Positions 1-6,326 of a stretch of 7,577 bases of DNA are shown one piece after another; the stretch's first letter is position 1, and every line of letters starts with the position of its first letter. The stretch is from Desulfuromonadales bacterium C00003107. Its GTDB lineage: Bacteria > Desulfobacterota > Desulfuromonadia > Desulfuromonadales > Syntrophotaleaceae. The stretch spans positions 1 through 7,577 of the forward strand of contig MAXT01000214.1 in NCBI GenBank assembly GCA_001751225.1, given 5' to 3'. The notes below the pieces were generated by a model. The model was not told the DNA's origin. It did no database searches and worked only from the letters and a program-made list of their open reading frames with translations. Both the position numbers and the translations under genes were made by a program.

Positions 1-1218
1 GCCCAACTCATCCTTACTATCGACCTGCATGCGCTCTTCCAGACGACCGGCTTTTACCCGCCGGATCACACTGATCATGGCATGGATAGGCTCGGTCATC
101 GCCGTAGCGGCGGCAAAAACCAGAGCGACTGATATCAGGCCGACAGTTAGGCCCAAAATCGTCAAGCTCGACCAGAGATGCTGCTTAATCTCGTTTGCAT
201 CTTGATAGAACTCGTCTTCGTAAGAACCGACCGCTACAATCCACTTCCACGGTTTGTAATAGAGATAGCGCACGATTTTCATGCGCGGTTCTGCATCGCC
301 GATATTCTGCCAGGCATAACGGGCCCAGCCGTTCTTACTGGCCAACATCCGTTTCACCACGTACTGCCCTTCGGCATCCTTCATTTCCAGGATGTTCTGG
401 CCGGCGCTTTCAGGATGCAGAGTCAAGGTCCCCTCTGTATCGAGGCAATAGATGTAACCGGTTTTGCCAACTCGCTTGGAATTGATTTTGTCCTTCAGGT
501 CTGCAAAAGAACGTTTTTCAAATTCTCCATCTTCGTAGGTTTCCTCTAGATAGCCACCGGTAGCAATGATCCAGTCCCACTCTTTAAAATAGCGATAGGC
601 AACCAACTTGCGGCGGGGCTTCTTGTCGCCCAGCATGGCATTACGCCAGGGATACACCGCGTAGAGAACCTCGCCCGGCGCAGAGGCAACCGCGGCCTGA
701 CAGATATCGCGGATGAAGTAGCGACCGTCTTCGTCCTGCTCGTCATAGATGTTTTCCCCTTCACGAGCAATATGGGCCAGGAGCTTCCCCTTACTGTTCA
801 TGGCGTAGATGTAGCCTGTTTCACCGATATTTACTTTTTTAAGGGCCTTGGTAGCGGCCTGCCTTGCCGCCTGCAGGCTGAGTTGACCACTTTGATAAAG
901 TCGATGTTCGGTTTCCACCAGACTATAGGCTAGATCGGTGACCGTTCGCATTTCCCCTTTAACGGTCGCCTTTTTATCTTCCTTGTAAACCTGAAACTGC
1001 TTGTAGTGGGAATCAAGAAGGTCGATGGCAAAACGGCACAGGTGGTCAAGATCGTCCTTGCTGGCCTGGGTAATGCCTTGATAGGCCTGCTGATAAGCAA
1101 CATAGCCGGTGACCACACCGACCACTATGAACGGCAGCAAAACCAGCGGCAACACCACCATCTGCAGTTTCCAGCGCAGCGGCAAACGAGAGAAGTAACG
1201 GGACAACAAAGGGGTCAT
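1..1218 (-). CDS. Tandem-Cache/HAMP transmembrane sensor, probably a methyl-accepting chemotaxis protein (3' end outside the window)
   Basis: The frame is open from an ATG at 1218-1216 to the window edge, giving 406 residues with no stop. Residues about 18-39 form a first membrane segment. A large periplasmic region follows with two similar Cache-type units. The first has GETGYIYAMNSKGKLLAH (132-149) and WDWIIATGGYLEE (214-226); the second has GKTGYIYCLDTEGTLTLH (251-268) and PWKWIVAVGSYEDEF (323-337). A second membrane segment lies at about 351-372. The start of a HAMP domain follows, with the conserved proline in TEPI at 375-378 and DELG at the very end. Cache domains bind small extracellular ligands. 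The output domain lies outside, so a chemoreceptor is most likely from architecture, but a histidine kinase or GGDEF protein is possible. The Shine-Dalgarno is weak (AAAGAG about 9-10 bases upstream). A strong terminator lies upstream, so it should have its own promoter. Confidence 0.85.
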   Translation of the reverse strand, partial: MTPLLSRYFSRLPLRWKLQMVVLPLVLLPFIVVGVVTGYVAYQQAYQGITQASKDDLDHLCRFAIDLLDSHYKQFQVYKEDKKATVKGEMRTVTDLAYSLVETEHRLYQSGQLSLQAARQAATKALKKVNIGETGYIYAMNSKGKLLAHIAREGENIYDEQDEDGRYFIRDICQAAVASAPGEVLYAVYPWRNAMLGDKKPRRKLVAYRYFKEWDWIIATGGYLEETYEDGEFEKRSFADLKDKINSKRVGKTGYIYCLDTEGTLTLHPESAGQNILEMKDAEGQYVVKRMLASKNGWARYAWQNIGDAEPRMKIVRYLYYKPWKWIVAVGSYEDEFYQDANEIKQHLWSSLTILGLTVGLISVALVFAAATAMTEPIHAMISVIRRVKAGRLEERMQVDSKDELG

Positions 1219-1309
1219 AACAGACTTGCTCTTTTTCCGAATCGGCGGTCAGGGCCCCAGGCCTAGGGCGCTTACCACCACAGGAACCGGAGACTACAAA
1301 TATGGCGAC

Positions 1310-1339
1310 AGGATAACATCAGGAGGTCGTCAGCGACAA
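1310..1339 (-). promoter_or_regulatory. Weak candidate promoter for the Cache/HAMP sensor gene
   Basis: On the minus strand TTGTCG (1339-1334) and TATCCT (1315-1310) are separated by 18 bases, each matching the sigma70 consensus at 4 of 6 positions. The position is plausible, between the upstream gene's terminator and the sensor ATG at 1218. The match is poor and the true promoter may be elsewhere in 1219-1375. I saw no sigma28 or sigma54 consensus there. Confidence 0.2.
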
Positions 1340-1375
1340 GCCCGCAGACAGGTTAATCCTCACCAACAGACAGAC

Positions 1376-1409
1376 AAAAAAAGGGCCCCACCAATCTGGC
1401 AGAGCCCTT
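1376..1409 (-). terminator. Rho-independent terminator of the SH3/anchor gene
   Basis: On the minus strand the RNA forms a 12-pair stem, AAGGGCUCUGCC with GGUGGGGCCCUU (three G-U pairs included), around a 5-base loop (1393-1397). The stem runs into a tract of seven U (1382-1376). It starts 26 bases past the TAG stop of the SH3 gene, so it separates that gene from the sensor gene further on. Confidence 0.88.
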
Positions 1410-1435
1410 GTCCTTTCAAAAGATAGCCGACAACA

Positions 1436-2107
1436 CTAAAAAGAACGCTTTCTGGTCCGCGACTGCTTGCCTATCAGCCAGCCGACAAACAGGACTCCGG
1501 CGCCGGCCAGAAACCATTTTACAATTGCCTTACGCAGAATATCGTCGTTGTCCTGACGCAATTGAGCGAGGTCGACAGCATACTTTTCATTTTCGGCTTT
1601 CAGCCGGTCCCGCTCATTGAGGAGCTCGGCGACATTCTTAGCACCATCCTGCAAAACCTGGTGTTTTTTCGCAAGCCTGCGGTGTTGTCCCTTTTCACTA
1701 TTCATCGCTTTCTGTACGCCGGCCAACTGCCGTTGCAACTCTTTTTTTTCGCCGGTCCATCCTTCAGCCTGCTGGGCCATGGTAGCCAACCGCTGCTGCA
1801 ACCCAGTAACCTTTTTTTCCAGACGAGCAACGACATAAGCCTTAGGTAGCTGTGCGCTGATATACTGCTTCAGTACATATCCCTCGCTACCGTCCTTGGC
1901 ACGCACCTTCAGATAGCCTTCCTCTTCCTCCAGAAATTCTACCGCTGAACCCGTAGTCAATGATTTCAGTATCTTATATTCCGTTCCTGGACCACGTCGC
2001 AAGGTTACGGCAATCTGATCGGAAACATAGCGCGTTTCAGCTTCGGCAGAAACAACCGCAAAAGCCGAAATCACCAGAGCAAAACAGAAGAAGACGATAA
2101 TCCGCAT
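1436..2107 (-). CDS. SH3-domain/coiled-coil/membrane-anchor protein (YgiM-like, TIGR04211 type)
   Basis: The protein has 223 residues. I chose the ATG at 2107, not the longer frame from 2188, because AAAGGAG sits 6 bases upstream and the protein then begins with a clear signal peptide (MRIIVFFCFALVISAFAVV, likely cleavage after SAEA at residue 23). A bacterial SH3 domain follows at about 25-88, with typical LRRGPGTEYKILKSL and GSEGYVLKQYIS segments. A charged, Q/K/E-rich coiled coil runs from about 92 to 192. A C-terminal membrane anchor at about 197-213 (WFLAGAGVLFVGWLIG) ends in a basic tail (KQSRTRKRSF). This order matches E. coli YgiM and the TIGR04211 family as I remember it. It should be exported and held in the inner membrane with the SH3 and coiled coil in the periplasm. 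SH3b domains often bind peptidoglycan, but the exact role is unknown. It appears monocistronic and ends at a strong terminator. Confidence 0.87.
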   Translation of the reverse strand: MRIIVFFCFALVISAFAVVSAEAETRYVSDQIAVTLRRGPGTEYKILKSLTTGSAVEFLEEEEGYLKVRAKDGSEGYVLKQYISAQLPKAYVVARLEKKVTGLQQRLATMAQQAEGWTGEKKELQRQLAGVQKAMNSEKGQHRRLAKKHQVLQDGAKNVAELLNERDRLKAENEKYAVDLAQLRQDNDDILRKAIVKWFLAGAGVLFVGWLIGKQSRTRKRSF

Positions 2108-2189
2108 AAATGACTCCTTTGGGCAAAACATAACAACGATCCATTCCCACTCACCACAATGGCCACCGAAACAGGACAGCCTGAGCACT

Positions 2190-2227
2190 GGCTATAAGTA
2201 GATCCCTATATAGCCTAAAACACTATA
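2190..2227 (-). promoter_or_regulatory. Inverted repeat and AT-rich -10-like sites upstream of the SH3 gene
   Basis: A perfect 7-base inverted repeat, GGCTATA (2190-2196) and TATAGCC (2209-2215), spaced by 12 bases, lies about 83 bases upstream of the SH3 gene start. It overlaps a TATATA -10-like hexamer (2212-2207), and a second -10-like TATAGT lies at 2227-2222. No good -35 hexamer sits at the right distance from either. The arrangement could be a promoter with an operator or a 5'-leader hairpin; this is inference. Confidence 0.3.
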
Positions 2228-2278
2228 AAATTACCATTAATTTCCCAGCCACAAAAGCGCAGTCATTCCAGCAGACCC

Positions 2279-2470
2279 TCAGCCAGCTACCCGTAGCCCA
2301 GTGGCCACAGGACCGCGAGGAACAACTTGCCCCGACAAAGGCAGATCATCCCGATAGCCCGTCTGCCCGGCAAACAGTGCCAGGGCCAGCAAAATACCAC
2401 CCAACAAAATCAGTAGCGAACGATAAGGGTCACGGATTCCTGAAGGTTTGTGCTCGGTCAAAGTCGACAT
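2279..2470 (-). CDS. Hypothetical 63-residue single-pass membrane protein
   Basis: A short frame of 63 codons from ATG at 2470 to TGA at 2279. AAGGA lies 11 bases upstream, a usable though distant Shine-Dalgarno. Residues 1-17 are polar with Arg/Lys, residues about 18-35 form one clear hydrophobic helix (LLILLGGILLALALFAG), and a Gly/Pro/Arg-containing tail (QTGYRDDLPLSG onward) follows. By charge the N terminus would stay in the cytoplasm. I recognise no family. It starts just past the repeat element with an AT-rich leader between, and lies 171 bases upstream of the SH3 gene with no obvious terminator between them. Codon choice looks like that of the neighbouring genes. It could be a real small membrane protein or a chance ORF. 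Confidence 0.5.
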   Translation of the reverse strand: MSTLTEHKPSGIRDPYRSLLILLGGILLALALFAGQTGYRDDLPLSGQVVPRGPVATGLRVAG

Positions 2471-2560
2471 GCGGATAAAATTCCTTGGTCAAGATTTCTA
2501 TACATAAAGAATAAGAACAAACTGTCGCCAGGCTTGAAAGCAAACCTTGGACCAAAAATA

Positions 2561-2708
2561 ATGCATTCGCAAAAACTTATAGGATGGCTAAGCAAAGATT
2601 TCGTCCTACAAGGCCTGGTGTTTTTTCAGGGGTGAAGGCATACATCTCGTATGTCGAGGTCCTGAAAAAACGCCGTAACGCAGTAGGTCGGACTTTTTGC
2701 GACGCCAT
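2561..2708. repeat. 148-bp nested inverted-repeat element (MITE/REP-like)
   Basis: The ends are imperfect terminal inverted repeats: ATGCATTCGCAAAAA at 2561-2575 and, inverted, ATGGCGTCGCAAAAA at 2708-2694 (12 of 15 match, with a perfect 9-base core). Nested inside is a second perfect pair, GTTTTTTCAGG (2620-2630) and CCTGAAAAAAC (2661-2671). At the centre is a small hairpin, CATAC (2639-2643) and GTATG (2649-2653). The arms are unequal (64 against 42 bases measured to the inner repeat), and I see no target-site duplication. It contains no gene. From memory it resembles a dispersed intergenic repeat of Desulfuromonadales genomes, but copy number cannot be judged from one window. It separates glrR from the small ORF. 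Confidence 0.65.
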
Positions 2709-2761
2709 CAAAAATATTTAGCGCTGCCATTTCGATGCTTAACCTCAACTGAGCGTATCTT

Positions 2762-2802
2762 AAAAGGGGGGGAAACACCCCTTCGACGGCAGCAAACCGT
2801 CG
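2762..2802 (-). terminator. Possible tandem-hairpin terminator, weak U tract
   Basis: Reading the minus strand, a CGACGG/CCGTCG hairpin with a 7-base loop is followed directly by AAGGGG/CCCCTT with an 8-base loop, then a short U run (TTTT on the minus strand, overlapping the second stem). It lies about 170 bases past the glrR stop. The U tract is short, so termination efficiency is doubtful; the hairpins could instead protect the mRNA 3' end. Confidence 0.35.
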
Positions 2803-2918
2803 CCAGCAGACGACAAAAAACCCCATAAGTTCGCGCCAAGGCTGAATTGTCGAGCCTTGTCTTCTCAAAAACAGCTAACCATACTGACCACCGTGGATAA
2901 ACCATCGAAATACTTACC

Positions 2919-2943
2919 AAAAACCAGAGGCAAGGCTGTCTCT
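2919..2943 (-). terminator. Weak candidate terminator close to glrR
   Basis: On the minus strand AGAGACA and TGCCTCT pair with one internal mismatch around a 4-base loop, followed by GGTTTTTGG. It is 27 bases past the glrR stop, a sensible place for an operon terminator, but the stem is short and the U run is only five. Confidence 0.25.
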
Positions 2944-2969
2944 ATAAAGCGACAAGACCTCCCTGGCCG

Positions 2970-4331
2970 TCAGGGCTTAAACAGGGATGGGACAATATGA
3001 TGCCGCCCCAGCAACTTGTAAAACTCGGTGCGGTTACGGCCGGCGATACGGGCGGCATGGGACACATTGCCCTTGGTGATCTGCATCAGGTGCAACAAAT
3101 ACTGTTGCTCAAATTCCCGGCGAGCCTCGCTAAAGGGCAATATCTGATCCGGGTTCTCCTTGATGGCGCTGCTGACCAGTTCCTCGGGAATAATTGGGCC
3201 GGTGGACAACGCCACCGCCTGTTCAACCACGTTATACAGCTGACGCACGTTGCCCGGCCAAGCGGCAGACAATAACAACTCCATGGCCTCGGGAGCGAAC
3301 CCACTGACCTTTTTGCCCGACCTGTCGACCAACTCCTGTAAAAAGTGCTGGGCCAACAGAGGGATATCCTCCCGGCGGTCGGCCAGATTCGGCAGTTCCA
3401 GCGATACCACATTGAGTCGATAGTAAAGGTCCTCACGGAAATTACCCTCAACAATCTCGGTTTCGAGCTGACGATGGGTAGCAGATATAATGCGAACATC
3501 GATATCAAATGACTCCACCGAACCGACCGGGCGCATATGCTTTTCCTGCAAAACCCGCAACAACTTGACCTGCAAAGCCAGGGGCATGTCACCGATTTCA
3601 TCGAGAAACAGGGTGCCACCCTGAGCCGAGCGGAACAGACCAGGATAATCTTTGACGGCCCCGGTAAAAGCCCCCTTGCTATGACCGAATAGCTCCGATT
3701 CGAGCAGCGAATCGGGAATAGCTCCACAGTTGACCGCCACAAAGGGTTCAGCGCTGCGATTGCTGGCCCAGTGAATCGCTCGGGCCAGCATTTCCTTGCC
3801 AGAGCCACTTTCACCGAGGATCAGCACCGCTGAACCGCTTTCGGCGGCCAGCTTAGATTTGGATAGCAAATCAAGCATTGTAGGGGATTGAGTAATGATC
3901 TCGCGTCGCCAGTGGTCCTGGCCAGCGGTTCCCGCTTCAACATCAAGAGGTGCTCCGCACATGCTCAGGGCTCGCTTAATCTCCTGCAGCAGTTCCTGTT
4001 TGTCGAGGGGCTTGGCCAGAAAACCGAACACACCCCGGCGAGTCGCGGCAACGGCATCGGGAATTGAGCCGTGGGCGGTCATGATAATCACCGGCAGGGC
4101 ACTGTGATGTTTGCGAATGGCATCAAACAGGGCCATGCCATCCATGCCCTCCATGCGCATATCGCTGAGCACCAGATGAGGCCGGGTCACCGGCAGCAGG
4201 CTGAGAGCCTGCTCGCCGCTTTCAGCCACGATCACCTGATAACCGGCAGTGCTTAAACGAATGGACAACAGACGCAGCAGATCGACGTCGTCATCGACCA
4301 GCAACAAGCGATATTTGTCTTGTTCTTCCAT
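2970..4331 (-). CDS. glrR: GlrR (QseF/YfhA) sigma54-dependent response regulator
   Basis: A 453-residue NtrC-family activator with all three domains intact. The receiver (about 8-124) has the acidic pocket D13-D15, phospho-acceptor D57 in LSDMRMEGMDG, T85 and K107. The AAA+ domain has Walker A GESGSGKE (173-180), the sigma54-contacting GAFTGA (220-225) and Walker B GGTLFLDEIGD (238-248). A Fis-type helix-turn-helix lies at about 421-443. The AHGSIPDAVAAT and C-terminal AGRNRTEFYKLL stretches match E. coli GlrR closely as I remember it, which separates it from other NtrC-like regulators. Phosphorylated by GlrK, it should bind upstream DNA and open sigma54 promoters. It starts 6 bases after the qseG stop. 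No good Shine-Dalgarno precedes the ATG, and a tight hairpin (4345-4359) lies there instead, so translation is probably coupled to qseG. Its target promoters are not identified here. Confidence 0.95.
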   Translation of the reverse strand: MEEQDKYRLLLVDDDVDLLRLLSIRLSTAGYQVIVAESGEQALSLLPVTRPHLVLSDMRMEGMDGMALFDAIRKHHSALPVIIMTAHGSIPDAVAATRRGVFGFLAKPLDKQELLQEIKRALSMCGAPLDVEAGTAGQDHWRREIITQSPTMLDLLSKSKLAAESGSAVLILGESGSGKEMLARAIHWASNRSAEPFVAVNCGAIPDSLLESELFGHSKGAFTGAVKDYPGLFRSAQGGTLFLDEIGDMPLALQVKLLRVLQEKHMRPVGSVESFDIDVRIISATHRQLETEIVEGNFREDLYYRLNVVSLELPNLADRREDIPLLAQHFLQELVDRSGKKVSGFAPEAMELLLSAAWPGNVRQLYNVVEQAVALSTGPIIPEELVSSAIKENPDQILPFSEARREFEQQYLLHLMQITKGNVSHAARIAGRNRTEFYKLLGRHHIVPSLFKP

Positions 4332-4337
4332 GTTTTT

Positions 4338-4859
4338 TCAGGGCGAAGGCCGAGCCTTCTTCTCCCGCTCCTGGATGATTTTTTCGATGTCTTCCAAGGC
4401 CTTGAGTTTGTTGGCCAGGGAATCGGACCGCTCTAGCTCAGCAGCAAGGTCATGCTCGACCTGCTGTTGCTGCAGCAGCAGCGTCTCAAGCAGTTCCGCC
4501 AAAGCGAGCAAATCCTCGCGGGGCTCTGCACTACGCCGGTAGCCCTGCAATAGCTGCAAAGCCCTTTCGTGGTTTTGGTAACGACTTTTCGAGTGTACCG
4601 CCAAACAGACCAGCAAGAATCGGTCCCGATCCCTACCGGACTTGTCGTAAGCGGCTTGCAGCCGTCTTACCTGGCGGCGTTGTTCAGCCTCCGGCAAAAT
4701 TGCAATCTGACGGCTGTCGGTAACCACCTGCGACGCATTGCAGCCGATATTGGTGGACCAGGTCGAGTCCATCCAATTCGTTAGCCCGGCACAACCGCTC
4801 AACAGCAATCCGAGGCCGAACAGCAGCAGAACCGCGCCCCCCTTTAGATACCGTATCAT
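4338..4859 (-). CDS. qseG: QseG-like outer-membrane lipoprotein of the GlrK/GlrR system
   Basis: A 173-residue lipoprotein. The signal peptide (residues 1-22) ends in the lipobox LSGC with the lipidated cysteine at C23. The next residue is Ala, not Asp, which favours sorting to the outer membrane. After C23 the protein has two more cysteines (C40, C85). A long charged helix or coiled coil runs from about 117 to 168 and ends in LKALEDIEKIIQEREKK, which resembles the LTDIER region of enterobacterial QseG as I recall it. It is shorter than E. coli QseG, which has an extended C-terminal tail. Position between glrK and glrR matches the enterobacterial order and is the stronger evidence. Its ATG overlaps the kinase stop in an ATGA junction, indicating translational coupling. 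In E. coli QseG contacts the sensor kinase and tunes its activity; the same role is inferred here. Confidence 0.85.
   Translation of the reverse strand: MIRYLKGGAVLLLFGLGLLLSGCAGLTNWMDSTWSTNIGCNASQVVTDSRQIAILPEAEQRRQVRRLQAAYDKSGRDRDRFLLVCLAVHSKSRYQNHERALQLLQGYRRSAEPREDLLALAELLETLLLQQQQVEHDLAAELERSDSLANKLKALEDIEKIIQEREKKARPSP
4345..4359 (-). promoter_or_regulatory. Tight hairpin in place of the glrR ribosome binding site
   Basis: A perfect 6-base stem, GAAGGC (4345-4350) with GCCTTC (4354-4359), closes a 3-base loop inside the last codons of qseG, 13 bases before the glrR ATG. No AGGAG-like sequence lies between the hairpin and the start codon. It could limit independent ribosome entry, so that glrR depends on ribosomes finishing qseG, or it could be an mRNA processing site. 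Both ideas are inference. Confidence 0.4.
4856..4859 (-). other. ATGA stop/start overlap between glrK and qseG
   Basis: The TGA of glrK (4858-4856) and the ATG of qseG (4859-4857) share bases. This is a standard signature of translational coupling and keeps kinase and lipoprotein amounts linked. Confidence 0.9.
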
Positions 4860-6304
4860 GGTCTAATCTCTCTTTCCCCTCTCGGCAACAAAATTTGAAA
4901 GCAGGCGCCTCCCAGAGAGCTACTGGTCTGTTCAAGACGTCCACCATGATCCCGCACATATTCCATGACGATAGACAAACCGAGACCCGTCCCTTTTACC
5001 GGTCCCACATAAGGCGTATTTGCCTGATAAAAAGGTCGATAAATCTTACTGCGCTCTGCCTCGGGAATCCCTGGGCCGCTATCACAGACTTCAAGCAGCA
5101 CCTGATCGCTCTGTTCGGCGATTCGCACCAGAATATCACCGCCCGGAGGCGTAAATTTCACGGCGTTGGACAACAGATTGTCGATAACGATTCCCAATCG
5201 CTCTGAGTCGCCCCAGATTATCAGAGTCGCCAGATCGAGTTTCAATTGAATCTCTTTTTTTATGATCATGGCGCGGTGATCAGCCACCGCCTGCTCGACC
5301 AGTTGACCGAGTTCGAGACGACTGCGACGATAAGGCAGAAGCTTGGCCTGCGCCCTGCTGTAGCCCAACAAATTATCGATGAGCTTCTGTAGCTGCAGGC
5401 CGTTGCGGCGCAAGATGCCTACCACCTCCCGTTGCTGATCACTAAGGGGGCCGACAGCCTCTTCTGCCAGAAGTTCCGAGCCTTCACGGATAGAAGACAG
5501 GGGAGTTTTCAGCTCATGAGAGACATGGGCCACAAACTTGCTTTTGTCCTTCTCCACCTCCCCGAGGCGCACCCGCAACCAATCGAGACGACAACCGAGA
5601 AATTCCAGATCTCGCGGACCGCCGACTTGAATAGGTTTCTGAAAATCCCCCTCGCCGAGCCGGTTGATGCACTGAGCGATCTGCCGAATCGGCTTGGCAA
5701 TCAAAGCTGCGAACAGGGCCATAATCAGGGCCGTCACCAGAATCAACGCCAGTGGCAACCACGCCAGAACCTTACGGGCCTGGTGAGTCGCCTGCTGCAT
5801 GGCGTTAGCTTCCTCTACAATCAGTTCCTGGCTCTCTTCATAAATCAGTTGAGCCCGACTGGTCAGCAGGGCAAAGCGTTCCACCAGGGACTTACCGGCA
5901 ACCGAATCATCGGGCGAGCCGCTAAGCCAGAGCTGGTACAGAGCTTTTTCTTCGGCCTTAAGAACCTGAAGCCGTTTCTTTTGGGCTTCTTCCTGAGCCA
6001 GCGCCAACAGCTGGTCGATGGTCTGACCAAACTGGCGATGTTTTTCGGTAATATCCTTTAGCAACTCGGGATCACCGAGTACTTGGTATTGACGGGCCCG
6101 GCGCTCTAAAAACAGCAAATCATCCAGCAAGCTGCGACTGTTTTGAATAACCGCCACCGAGCGATGAATCGCCTGACTGCTCCGCTCCGCCAGTCGGGCC
6201 ATAAAGAGTTCGGCGTTGATCAAAGCCAACAGTAGCGGCAGAGCCACCACAGCAAAACCGATCAGCACCAGCACCAGAAAGGATTTCGGCCGATAGAATC
6301 GCAT
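4856..6304 (-). CDS. glrK: GlrK (QseE/YfhK) membrane sensor histidine kinase
   Basis: A 482-residue kinase. Residues about 9-30 form the first membrane helix and a helical, charged periplasmic region spans about 31-180. The second membrane helix is at about 181-203, followed by HAMP (about 204-254, with INRLGEGDF at 213-221). The dimerisation/phospho-acceptor domain has HVSHELKTPLSSIREGSELL with the acceptor H263. The ATPase domain has the N box around N376 and N380, the G1 motif DSGPGI (408-413), an RPFYQ F box (423-427) and G2 GTGLGLSI (438-445). All catalytic motifs are present. The H-box region followed by EEAVGPLSDQQREVVGIL is characteristic of GlrK, and the neighbours qseG and glrR confirm it. 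AGGAAG lies a few bases before the ATG. It starts 22 bases after the radical SAM stop, so the two are probably co-transcribed. The signal it senses is not evident from the sequence. Confidence 0.94.
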   Translation of the reverse strand: MRFYRPKSFLVLVLIGFAVVALPLLLALINAELFMARLAERSSQAIHRSVAVIQNSRSLLDDLLFLERRARQYQVLGDPELLKDITEKHRQFGQTIDQLLALAQEEAQKKRLQVLKAEEKALYQLWLSGSPDDSVAGKSLVERFALLTSRAQLIYEESQELIVEEANAMQQATHQARKVLAWLPLALILVTALIMALFAALIAKPIRQIAQCINRLGEGDFQKPIQVGGPRDLEFLGCRLDWLRVRLGEVEKDKSKFVAHVSHELKTPLSSIREGSELLAEEAVGPLSDQQREVVGILRRNGLQLQKLIDNLLGYSRAQAKLLPYRRSRLELGQLVEQAVADHRAMIIKKEIQLKLDLATLIIWGDSERLGIVIDNLLSNAVKFTPPGGDILVRIAEQSDQVLLEVCDSGPGIPEAERSKIYRPFYQANTPYVGPVKGTGLGLSIVMEYVRDHGGRLEQTSSSLGGACFQILLPRGEREIRP

Positions 6305-6326
6305 GATCTTCCTGTGTCAAACCAAC

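Larger units (their letters stand above)
2709..2969. other. Intergenic region downstream of glrR, rich in hairpins, no supported gene
   Basis: This 261-base stretch holds no convincing coding frame. It has CAAGGCT/AGCCTTG (2837-2843 with 2853-2859), CGACGG/CCGTCG (2784-2789 with 2797-2802) and AAGGGG/CCCCTT (2764-2769 with 2778-2783). A CCCTG/CAGGG pair (2961-2965 with 2971-2975) spans the glrR stop codon. The series may be the structured 3' end of the operon transcript or the outer part of a larger repeat that includes the 2561-2708 element. Confidence 0.5.

Noticed and set aside
2108..2188. Upstream extension of the SH3 protein to an earlier ATG at 2188
   Set aside because: The ATG at 2107 has a strong Shine-Dalgarno and gives a proper N-terminal signal peptide; the extension would bury it.
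2513..2535. Sigma54-like promoter (TGGCGACAGTTTGT on the minus strand) upstream of the small ORF
   Set aside because: The spacing between the GG and the -12 element is one base short and the -12 GC is replaced by GT, so it does not meet the consensus despite the nearby sigma54 activator gene.
2626..2868. 80-codon minus-strand frame ending in the repeat element
   Set aside because: It runs across the inverted repeats and hairpin region, has no good ribosome site or domain, and its C terminus is encoded by the repeat arms. It looks like a chance frame created by the repeat.
2708..2920. 70-codon minus-strand frame downstream of glrR
   Set aside because: It overlaps the previous frame and spans several hairpins. 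The product has no recognisable feature and no supported start.
2961..2975. CCCTG/CAGGG hairpin at the glrR stop codon as a terminator
   Set aside because: The stem has only five pairs and no U tract follows on the minus strand.
3086..3814. 242-codon minus-strand frame inside glrR
   Set aside because: It is a shifted frame within the AAA+ domain of glrR and rich in Arg/Cys/Trp, typical of an out-of-frame shadow.
5432..6061. 209-codon plus-strand frame opposite the kinase gene
   Set aside because: It is antisense to glrK, whose motifs are complete. The length is a by-product of codon bias in the real gene.
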